This document shows, piece after piece, positions 18,736-27,100 of a stretch of DNA of 64,000 bases (positions are counted from its first letter, which is position 1; every line of letters begins with the position of its first letter). Source of the stretch: Microseira sp003486305 (GTDB lineage: Bacteria; Cyanobacteriota; Cyanobacteriia; Cyanobacteriales; Aerosakkonemataceae); NCBI GenBank assembly GCA_031969655.1, contig DALYJX010000003.1, positions 42,365 to 106,364 of the forward strand, written 5' to 3'. The notes beneath the pieces were generated by a model, which was not told the origin of the DNA, made no database searches, and saw nothing but the letters and a program-made list of their open reading frames with translations. A program made the translations under genes and the position numbers.

Positions 18736-20049
18736 ATGACCAAATCGACCAGCCTGCACAAGTTTTTGATTATTTGGAGCGGACAGGTAGCTTCGATTTT
18801 AGGATCGGAGATGACGAATTTTGCCATGACCATTTGGGCTTGGCAATTCACAGGTCACGCAACGCCTTTAGCTTTAATCGTTTTTTTTGTCCAGACACCC
18901 AGAGTCATTGCTGCTGCTTTTGCGGGGCCTTTAGTCGATCGTTGGAATCGCAAGCACCTGATGATGATCGGCGATACGGCAGCGGGTATTTCTACGATTG
19001 CCATCCTTTTACTGTTAGCAACCAACCAGTTAGAAATATGGCACTTATATGTGAGTGGAGCAATTAAAGGGCTGTTTGGTTACTTGCAAGAATTGGCTTA
19101 CTCAGCCTCGATGTCTACGATCGTCCCCAAGCAACATTACGCGCGAGCCACCGCGATGGAATCCTACATTTCCTATTCTGGCTCTGCAATTGTTGCACCA
19201 GCATTAGCCGGGACGCTCTACTACATTATTGGCTTGCAAGGAATTTTAGTTATTGATATTGTCACCTTTGCGATCGCTCTGGGTACAATCTCATTTGTGC
19301 ATATTCCCCAACCAACAGCAAGCGAGATTAAAGACATCAACAGCGCGAATATTTGGCAAGAGCTAACTTTTGGTTTCCGCTACATAATCAAGCGTCCTAG
19401 CCTGCTGGCAATTCTTGTTTTCTTGCTGAGTTCTAACTTAGTCACCAACGCCGGTGGTGCGATCGCAGCGCCTATGATTTTAGCGAAGAGCGGCAATGAT
19501 GCAGCAGCGTTTGCCAGCGTGCAATTTGCCATTGGTGTAGGTGGGTTAGTTGGTGCCGCCGTATTGAGCGTTTGGGGTGGCCCAAGTCGTCGCATCCACG
19601 GGCTATTGCTTGGCGGGGCATTAGGAGATATTAGCGGCGTGATGCTAGGTTTGGGGCGGATACCATCAATTTGGATGCTAGCTGGCTTTTTTGAAGCATT
19701 CTTTTCACCTTTTTTCGGTAGCTGTAATCAAGCCATCTGGTTATCGAAAGTAGAACCCCATGTCCAGGGGCGAGTTTTTGCCTGTCGCTACCTGATTGCC
19801 CAGATTACTTCACCACTGGGACTTGCGATCGCCGGACCATTAGCCGATCGTGTTTTCGAGCCAGCAATGATGGCTGGCGGCAGTCTGGCTGGAATCTTGG
19901 GCGGCGCGGTAGGTACTGGAGCCGGAGCCGGGATGGCACTTCAGTATACTTTATTCGCTGGCTGTGGCGCATTTATTTGCTTGGGTGCGTATACCTTCCG
20001 CTTACTGCGTGACGTGGAAGACCTCGTGCCAGACCACGAGCATTCGTGA
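18736..20049 (+). CDS. MFS-type efflux permease
   Basis: The protein has about 437 residues and is strongly hydrophobic with roughly 10-12 membrane segments. The loop motif LVDRWNRKHLMMIGD between helices 2 and 3 is the classic MFS G-x-x-x-D-R-x-x-R signature of the drug-exporter (DHA3-like) group. As the last gene of the peptide cluster it probably exports the product or gives self-resistance. I chose the ATG at 18736 because the sequence after it starts like other family members. A GTG at 18700 overlaps the methyltransferase stop (GTGA) and would add 12 residues, an equally possible coupled start. The Gly/Ala-rich stretch near the end is unusual but in frame. Confidence 0.88.
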   Translation: MTKSTSLHKFLIIWSGQVASILGSEMTNFAMTIWAWQFTGHATPLALIVFFVQTPRVIAAAFAGPLVDRWNRKHLMMIGDTAAGISTIAILLLLATNQLEIWHLYVSGAIKGLFGYLQELAYSASMSTIVPKQHYARATAMESYISYSGSAIVAPALAGTLYYIIGLQGILVIDIVTFAIALGTISFVHIPQPTASEIKDINSANIWQELTFGFRYIIKRPSLLAILVFLLSSNLVTNAGGAIAAPMILAKSGNDAAAFASVQFAIGVGGLVGAAVLSVWGGPSRRIHGLLLGGALGDISGVMLGLGRIPSIWMLAGFFEAFFSPFFGSCNQAIWLSKVEPHVQGRVFACRYLIAQITSPLGLAIAGPLADRVFEPAMMAGGSLAGILGGAVGTGAGAGMALQYTLFAGCGAFICLGAYTFRLLRDVEDLVPDHEHS

Positions 20050-20173
20050 CAGCTTAGCGCGACGTGACGCTGCTCCATAAAACTAAGACAATTCCCGACA
20101 TGATTTCCTCCAGTAACGATTGCGATCAATCTTTTGTAGGTTGGGTTTCGTACTTCAACTCAAACTACGGAAT

Positions 20174-20431
20174 TTAAAGGTACGTTTTAGACCCCAACTT
20201 CAGCGATGCTTGTGGCGAAATATGGCGCGATTCGCTACGCGATGGCTGATGCGATCGCACTTTGTAACCAACACCGCGATACTTCAAATTTAATGTTTCT
20301 TGAGAGCTAACTTTTAACGGCAAAGATGGAATTTCATAACTCGCACCGCGATACTTAGCCGTTATTGTTTCAACTTGCTCAATATTTTGAACATCCCAAT
20401 CGTAAAAATTGCCCCGATAACGCAGAATCAT
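20174..20431 (-). CDS. DUF4278 small cyanobacterial protein
   Basis: This protein has 85 residues. Three short units of the type LxYRGxxY (LRYRGNFY, AKYRGASY, LKYRGVGY) match the DUF4278 family, which is widespread in cyanobacteria and has no known function. GGAG lies upstream of the ATG. The third unit is followed by a stretch (SHQPSRSESRHI) encoded by DNA resembling the dispersed GCGATTCGC repeat found elsewhere in the window, so the C-terminal tail is probably repeat-derived. It is transcribed convergently with the exporter. Confidence 0.75.
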   Translation of the reverse strand: MILRYRGNFYDWDVQNIEQVETITAKYRGASYEIPSLPLKVSSQETLNLKYRGVGYKVRSHQPSRSESRHISPQASLKLGSKTYL

Positions 20432-20778
20432 GGTATAAACTCCTTGAAAGCCGATTTTTACTCGGGCTACCTTGCTTCTATTTATCTATGGGTGGAACTG
20501 GGGGGAATTTATGCAGCTTTTTCGCCAAAATCACACTCTGTCTTGCTAGTCACAAACCCGGTTTATTTGCGTAGCGAAAGAAGCTTTTTCAGGACTTACG
20601 CACAGCCTCTATCCGTAGGGTGCGTTAGCAAGCAGAGTACGGCACCATCTACCATTTTTTGATACCGTAGGGGCGGGTTTTACGAGAGATTGTTGCTATC
20701 AGCGCCAAGGATTAATAAACCCGCCCCCCCCTAGATACAGATGCAACCGGACACGATATGATACCGTAGGGGCGGGTT
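20432..20778. other. Gene-free interval with dispersed repeats
   Basis: No convincing gene is present. It contains a 34-base segment (about 20487-20520, beginning TCTATGGGTGGAACTGGGG) also found at 23775-23808 upstream of the PEP-CTERM protease, a half copy of the GTAGGGTGCGTTAGC repeat (20617 onward), and a full copy of the GTAGGGGCGGGTT hairpin at 20667-20732. Confidence 0.7.
20667..20732. repeat. Hairpin repeat family A, copy 1
   Basis: An imperfect inverted repeat with GTAGGGGCGGGTTTT and AAACCCGCCCC arms around a 35-40 base loop (AGAGATTGTTGC, GCGCCAAGGAT). It is followed by GATGCAACCGGACACGATAT, a flank that also accompanies copy 3. The first 58 bases are repeated exactly 99 bases downstream as copy 2. 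Confidence 0.85.
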
Positions 20779-20823
20779 TTACGAGAGATTGTTGCTATCA
20801 GCGCCAAGGATTAATAAACCCTT
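20766..20823. repeat. Hairpin repeat family A, copy 2 (truncated, supplies a protein tail)
   Basis: Identical to copy 1 over 58 bases but cut just after AATAAACCC. On the minus strand it encodes the last residues and the TAA stop of the PEP-CTERM protein that ends at 20779, so its insertion extended that protein beyond the usual Arg/Lys-rich end. Confidence 0.8.
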
Positions 20824-22485
20824 CCTTAGCTGACTGTTTTTAGGTTGTTTGCGCTTCAAAACAGAACCAATACCCAATACACCAAACGCCAATAAACCAA
20901 ACACAGAACCCGGTTCGGGTACGCTGCGAGCAACTTTAACTTGAGTAATTTGGCTACTCCATCTGCTGCCCAAATTCGGGTCAGATTTATTAGCAAAAGC
21001 TTGGAAAGTCCAGAAGCTAAACGGATCGCTTGGATCGACTACAGTGGCGCTGTAGCCGCCCCAAGGTTGAATACCAAAAGGAGGATATATCTCCCGGTTA
21101 TAGCTATCTAATCCTGCCTTCAAGAGTAAAGGATTGCCGAATGTTGTGACTCCATTTGTTGTTTGACCCAACACAGCATAACTACTAACAAATTCATTCT
21201 TTCCTGTACCGTCGATACTAATCCCACCTGAACGATTGAAACCAATAACAACATCGCCAAATTGGTTAGCAGCAATCGAAGGCAAGAAGTAATCGTAGTC
21301 GCGATCGCTAATAGTGCCAGACTGAAGTACGGCATTAGTTCTTTCATCGATTTCGTACCAACGAATGCCAACGCGCGGAAGAAGACCACCCCCCGATGAA
21401 ACTCCGATGTTGTGAACTGCCCAAAGGCTATTACCAACTTCAAAAACATTGCTATTTAAACGGGTGTCGAGATCCTTGGCAATCCGCCAATAGGAAAAGT
21501 TTGTAGGATGTGGTTGAGTTGCCCAGTTGGGAGTAGAATAGTTATCCACTTGAATACCAACCCCGGCGGAAATATTTGCCAAACTGCTGCCAGAATTCAA
21601 TAGGTTAGAACGCTGGAGCAAATTACTGGCTCCCCACTGTGGTGGATAGTTGGTGCCTAGCAACGCAGCACGATTATCTGAAGCACCAAAATCCAACGCT
21701 GGCTGAATACTAAAACCATATTGGGAATTATCTAAATTACCCAAAATCTTAGCATTGGCTACAGTTGGTATAGGCGATAAAAGGTCAGCTTTTGGAATGG
21801 ACGCTACTGAGATGGTTTTACCATCACCCCTATAATCCAAATGATTTTTTGACAGATACACTCCATCAGCATCCAAGCCTAAAGTCGGATGAATTCCCCA
21901 ATAATCCAAATAATTTGATGACGGATACTCTCCATCAGCATCCAAGACTGGGACTGGATAAATTTCCAACGGATCTGTTTCAGGGGGATCGTCAACTATC
22001 GGTTCAGAATTGGGTATTGTTGCTGGGAGATTAATTTTAAAACCCGTCCAACCCGCAGTAGGATCGGAAGAATTGGATACTGCCAACAAAAAGTTGTTGG
22101 TTGGATCTTTATCTGTCCAGTCTGCCCTAAACGTTTCTAGTTCTGAGGCAAACCAGCGCCCAGTAGCAACGTCATACACTACTCTTGGTTTATAGCTCAA
22201 ACTATTTACTTCAATGCCAGCTATATCTGTCCAAAACTGCATACCGCTTAGCTGTTGCAGGCGCGTGCCAGTTGTTTTGTCGTAGACAGTAAACGAACCG
22301 TTAGTGAATTCAACGATTTGATTAGTTCCCACCGCGCCACTTATGCTAGAAGGGTTACTCCGGGTGATGCCTGTGAAGTTGGTTCCAATGTTGAATGTAG
22401 CCGCTTCTGCGCTTACCGAACAGATACTTAAAGTAGCTGTTGTAGCGATAGTTGCTGATGCAATAGTTTTATGAAAGTATTTCAT
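20779..22485 (-). CDS. Secreted PEP-CTERM protein of unknown function
   Basis: This protein has 568 residues. The N-terminus is a signal peptide (hydrophobic core TIATTATLSICSV, probable cut after AEA). The C-terminus has the PEP-CTERM sorting signal: VPEPGS, a hydrophobic span and KRK, the target of exosortase-type processing at the cell surface. I recognise no catalytic domain in the body, although repeated Y-D/W-G segments suggest a beta-rich extracellular fold. A GGAG ribosome site precedes the ATG. The 19 residues after KRK are unusual because PEP-CTERM proteins normally end there. They are largely encoded by a family A hairpin repeat. It lies downstream of the PEP-CTERM protease in the same orientation. 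Confidence 0.85.
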   Translation of the reverse strand: MKYFHKTIASATIATTATLSICSVSAEAATFNIGTNFTGITRSNPSSISGAVGTNQIVEFTNGSFTVYDKTTGTRLQQLSGMQFWTDIAGIEVNSLSYKPRVVYDVATGRWFASELETFRADWTDKDPTNNFLLAVSNSSDPTAGWTGFKINLPATIPNSEPIVDDPPETDPLEIYPVPVLDADGEYPSSNYLDYWGIHPTLGLDADGVYLSKNHLDYRGDGKTISVASIPKADLLSPIPTVANAKILGNLDNSQYGFSIQPALDFGASDNRAALLGTNYPPQWGASNLLQRSNLLNSGSSLANISAGVGIQVDNYSTPNWATQPHPTNFSYWRIAKDLDTRLNSNVFEVGNSLWAVHNIGVSSGGGLLPRVGIRWYEIDERTNAVLQSGTISDRDYDYFLPSIAANQFGDVVIGFNRSGGISIDGTGKNEFVSSYAVLGQTTNGVTTFGNPLLLKAGLDSYNREIYPPFGIQPWGGYSATVVDPSDPFSFWTFQAFANKSDPNLGSRWSSQITQVKVARSVPEPGSVFGLLAFGVLGIGSVLKRKQPKNSQLRKGLLILGADSNNLS

Positions 22486-22520
22486 TTTTCTTAATTCTCC
22501 AAATATCTGAGAAACCCGGT

Positions 22521-22639
22521 TTCAAATAGTTTTGAGTTTTGAGTTTTGAATTTTGATTTAAAGACGCCATAGCTAAGTTTAGTCAAACATTTTTAACTCT
22601 TAATTCAAAACTCAACATTCAAAACTCAAAACTATTGAA
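22521..22639. repeat. Long imperfect hairpin of TTTTGAG heptamers
   Basis: A left arm rich in GTTTTGAGTTTTGAATT (22521-22552) is complementary to the right arm rich in AATTCAAAACTCAA (22602-22639). The arms are made of 7-base units. It fills the gap between the protease and the following PEP-CTERM gene and could act as a processing or attenuation structure. There is no clear T tract. Confidence 0.6.
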
Positions 22640-22650
22640 AAGATCCCAAC

Positions 22651-23736
22651 CTACATAGAAATGGTTTTTTTCTTGAAACGCGAACTAATCCCAAAAGCAC
22701 CCAAAGCAAAGACAGTCCCAAAGATAGTATTAGGTTCGGGAATTTGCTTGGTGGGAGTTACCTTGCCTGCCAAAACATCATCTACATAGCTGGCATAGGT
22801 TGACACGCGGGTATCAAAACCGAATTCTCCGAAACTAGAGTTTCCGACATTATCAACATCAGGAGGACTTGAGCATTTAAAGTTAATGAAATCAAAACCC
22901 AAGCATGTAGCACCCGATGTCACTCCAGCAATTAACCCTTTGATAAATGTTGGTCCTCCCGAATCACCGGGGGCTGTAATAACTTCTTGCAGACCTAACC
23001 CTAAATTGGGAATGCCAAGAACTCCAAAGGCATCATTTTCAGGTTGCCCATTATCAAAATCGTATGCCAAGAGTGTGCCGGGAAGTATATTAACGGGAAT
23101 TACGCTACTCAAAATTTCCCCTACAGCGTCGTATTTATTTTGACCTAAGCGCTTGGTTCCAAAAGGGAAATCCTCTGTGAAACCGACATTGCCCTGACCA
23201 GAATAACCATAGCCAACCTTAACGCTGACCTGACCAATTTCATCAGTATTTCGGTAAATGTCGTATCGTTGGGCTGCTTCAGGTGCAATAGATGCTAGTT
23301 CCAAAATTGCGATATCAGCACTAAAGGATTCTATATCAGCGAAACCGCCCCATTCTGGGTGGATAAAAATTTTGGGAACATTTATAGCAAAAGTACCTGT
23401 GGTTAACTCAAAAGATACTGTGGCAGCGTTAGTGATATTAGCGCCAAATTCGTCAGTGAGACAGTGGGCAGCTGTGAGAATGTGCAAGCCTGTTGATAAC
23501 AGCGTACCCGAACAACCAAAAACTCCTTGGTTTGTATTGATACCTAAACCGACAACGCCGTCATAGCCAGTACCGGGTTTAACTATGTTATCGTTGGGGT
23601 TGCCTGCAAATACCAACGCTTCAGCTCGATTGTTGATTTCCAGGGCTGTCAATGCGCCTAGCGCAAGGATCGCTGCTTGTGCGATCGCAACCTTTCTCGA
23701 TCCTTTCAAAGCTTTCTGCAAAAAGTCGAATCCCAT
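22651..23736 (-). CDS. Trypsin-like serine protease with PEP-CTERM anchor
   Basis: The protein has about 361 residues. The S1 triad is visible: His in LTAAHCL, Asp in SADIAIL and Ser in APGDSGGPTF. An N-terminal hydrophobic segment (VAIAQAAILALGAL) is the export signal. IPEPNTIFG, a hydrophobic span and RFKKK form a PEP-CTERM tail. I chose the ATG at 23736 because AGGAAAGAGGAA lies directly before it. The longer open frame to 23811 runs through a repeat and has no ribosome site. It is an extracellular or surface protease whose substrate cannot be told from sequence. The neighbouring PEP-CTERM protein is a possible partner, by position only. Confidence 0.9.
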   Translation of the reverse strand: MGFDFLQKALKGSRKVAIAQAAILALGALTALEINNRAEALVFAGNPNDNIVKPGTGYDGVVGLGINTNQGVFGCSGTLLSTGLHILTAAHCLTDEFGANITNAATVSFELTTGTFAINVPKIFIHPEWGGFADIESFSADIAILELASIAPEAAQRYDIYRNTDEIGQVSVKVGYGYSGQGNVGFTEDFPFGTKRLGQNKYDAVGEILSSVIPVNILPGTLLAYDFDNGQPENDAFGVLGIPNLGLGLQEVITAPGDSGGPTFIKGLIAGVTSGATCLGFDFINFKCSSPPDVDNVGNSSFGEFGFDTRVSTYASYVDDVLAGKVTPTKQIPEPNTIFGTVFALGAFGISSRFKKKTISM

Positions 23737-24108
23737 TTCCTCTTTCCTGTATGAACTGTACTTCTCTCGATCTATGGGTAGAACTGGGGGTGATTTATGC
23801 AGCGCCAGCAAAAGCTTTGTGCAAAAAATCCCATCCCATTTCCTATTTCCCGTACAAACTCAGTAATTTACAATTTATTACAGTAGCTAATAGCACTAAG
23901 TAAACCTTCGAGTTAAACTCCAAAAGCCCTGTCAATTGTTAGCTGTTGAACGTAACTTTTTGTTAACTTAGTATCCTTTTTGCTTTACTTGACAAATTTA
24001 GCGGCTCATCGCTACTTTGTCCCTAGCCAAAAGTACAGTTTTTACTTGATAAAATAGCTAGTTAATCGCTGAAGCTGCGATCCGGGGTGTAGAAAAGACC
24101 GAGGGAAA
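23737..24108. other. Divergent intergenic region with a decayed copy of the protease start
   Basis: At 23811-23861 lies a second, diverged version of the protease ribosome site and first codons (a minus-strand ATG followed by GWDFLHKAF, compared with GFDFLQKAL in the real gene), ending quickly in a stop. Between the two starts is the 34-base repeat also present near 20487. The right part contains a candidate promoter for the kinase gene. Confidence 0.65.
23989..24018 (+). promoter_or_regulatory. Candidate sigma-70 promoter of the large kinase gene
   Basis: TTGACA (23989-23994) is separated by 18 bases from TACTTT (24013-24018), about 90 bases before the kinase ATG. A second AT-rich -10-like TAAAAT follows. 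This rests on sequence match only. Confidence 0.35.
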
Positions 24109-27100
24109 ATGCTTGAACTAAATGGATACCAAATTCTAAATAAAATCTATAGTAGCCCGAAGCGAATTTTATATCGAGGGCGGCGGATATCGGATGGACA
24201 GCCGGTAATTCTTAAATGCCTCATATCCAATTATCCCACACCCGTAGACATCGCTTGTCTGCAACATGAATATGAAGTTAGCAAAAATCTGGAAATATCT
24301 GGGATAGTTAAACCCCTAGAATTGTTAAATGTTAACTCTCGTCCTGTCCTCGTTTTAGATGATTTTGGCGCTATCTCTCTCAAAGAATATCTAACTAACC
24401 ATCAACTCAATTTAAGCAATTTTCTGTATATTGCTATACAAATTGCTCGGATTCTGGGGGAATTGCACCGGCACCAACTCGTTCATAAAGATATTAAACC
24501 CAGCAATATTTTGATCGTTCCTGCCACTCTAGAGGTAAAAATTACCGACTTGGCGTTAGCTTCCCCAATGGAAGCAGAAGAGACAAATATTATATTAGAA
24601 GGCACTTTAGCGTATATATCTCCAGAAGCAACGGGGCGGATGAATCGCACGATTGATTATCGTACAGATTTCTACTCGTTGGGGGTGACTTTTTATGAAA
24701 TGCTGACTGGAAAGTTACCTTACGATACACAAGATACAATCGAGTTAATTTACTCTCATATTGCGATCGTTCCGGTTGATCCACAAGTTGTGAATTCAGA
24801 CATTCCAACGGTTTTATCCGATCTGGTGATGAAATTAATCGCCAAAGATCCAGAAGATAGATATCAAAGTGCTTTTGGGATTAAATCAGACTTAGAACTG
24901 TGTTTGGCTAAACTTGAACAAAATGGTTATATCGATCGTTTTCCTTTAGCCGAACGCGATTTTTCTGGAAGATTGCAAATTTCGCAAAAACTTTATGGAA
25001 GAGAACGAGAATTAGCCCAATTATTTGCAGCTTTTGAACGAGTTTGTGCTGGGGCGACGCAGATGGTGCTAGTAACTGGATATTCTGGTCTTGGCAAGTC
25101 TGCTTTAGTGCGAGAAGTACAAAAGCTAAGATTGCACGGCACTAAGATAAGCGAGGCAGAGCCTCTGTTCTCTGGCTCCCAGGCTCAGCCTGGGAGCGAG
25201 TCAGGGAGGCTCTGCCTCCCGTCAGAGAACATAAGCGAGGCAGAGCCTCTGTTATCTGGCTCCCAGGCTCAGCCTGGGAGCGAGTCAGGGAGGCTCTGCC
25301 TCCCGTCAGAGAACATAAGCGAGGCAGAGCCTCTAGAATCTGGTTCCCAGGCTGAGCCTGGGAGCCAGGTGAGGGAGTATCGGGGTTATTTTATATCGGG
25401 AAAATTCGACCAATTTCAGCGGAATATTCCCTATAGCGCTTTAGTGCAAGCTTTCTCTGCACTGATGCGGCAATTGTTAACTGAAGAACAAACGCGGCTA
25501 GAAGTTTGGCGCGAAAAACTGCAAACTGCTTTGGGTACAAATGGTCAAATTATTATCGATGCAATTCCAGAAGTAGAATTGGTGATTGGTTCTCAACCAC
25601 CAGTACCAAATGTGCCGCCAGAGGATGCCCAAAATCGCTTTAATTTAGTCTTCCAGAATTTCATGCGCGTGTTTGCATCGAAAGAACATCCTTTAGCGAT
25701 GTTTTTGGACGATTTACAATGGGCAGATTCAGCTTCTTTGAAATTGATACAACTGCTGGTAACCGCAGCCAAAAGCGGATTTCTTTTAATTGCGGCTTAT
25801 CGAGATAATGAAGTTAATGCTGTCCATCCTTTGAAACTGACTGTAGAAGAAATGCAAAAAGCTGGAACAGTTCTCACTGAAATTTTCTTATCTCGGTTAG
25901 AGTTGCCAGAAATTAATCAGTTAATTGCGGAAACCCTACAGTGCCCTTTAGAACGTTCAGAACCTTTAGCAGAGTTGCTTTTAGCAAAGACTGATGGTAA
26001 TCCCTTCTTTATCAATCAATTCTTGAGATTGCTTTATGGCGAAAAGCTGTTAGAGTTTGATTTTGAACAAGGTTGTTGGCAGTGGAATTTAGCTCAAATT
26101 CGCGCTAAGGGCATGACGGAGAATGTCATCGAATTGCTGGCTATTAGAATGCAAAAGTTGCCAGAAGAAATGCGACGGGTTTTAAAGCTAGCTGCATGTA
26201 TTGGCAATGAGTTTGATTTAGGAAATTTAGCAATTATATCAGAAAAGTCACCAGAAAAAGTGGCAGCTATTTTGCGCGAAGCTGTTAACCACGATTTAGT
26301 TGTTTCAACAAGTTCGACTACTGCCTACAAATTCGTCCACGATCGCATTCAGCAAGCTGCCTATTTCCTAATTCCAGAAACCGAGACTAAAGCGATTCAT
26401 TGGAAAATTGGAAAACTGCTGTTGGATATTACACCAAAAGAGGCACAAGAAGACAAAATATTTGAGATTGTTAACCAAATCAATCAAGGTATTGAATTAA
26501 TCGAACATCAATCCCAAAGAGATGAACTGGCACAATTAAATCTGAACGCTGCCAAAAAAGCTAAGTCTTCAACTGCATACGATCAAGCATTTCGCTTCTT
26601 AAAATTAGCTTTATCACTTTTGGGAATTGACTGTTGGCAACGCCAATATCAACTAACTTTAGAAATTTATGAATTGGCAACAGAAACGGCATACTTTTGC
26701 GGCGAGTTTGAAGAAATGGAACGCTTGGCAAACGGCGTGTTACACCACAGCAAAAATATGTTGCAAAAAGTTAGAATTTATGAAATAAAGATTGAAATTT
26801 GTATCGCCAGAAACCAAATTGGACAAGCGGTAAAAATTGGATTGGAAGTGCTGGATATTTTGGGATTCAAGTTTCCAGCAAAGCCTAATATTCCCCAGGT
26901 TTTACTGGAGTTATTAAGAACGAGGCTTGCTTTAGCTGGTCGGTCAATTAAACAATTGAGAAACTTGCCAGAAATGACGGATGTTAAAGCAATCTCAGCT
27001 ATGCAAGTTATGGATAAAATCGCGACTCCCGTTGCACTTACCAATCCTAAGTTATATCCGTTAATTATTTGTAAAATTATCGATTTAACCCTTCGTTATG

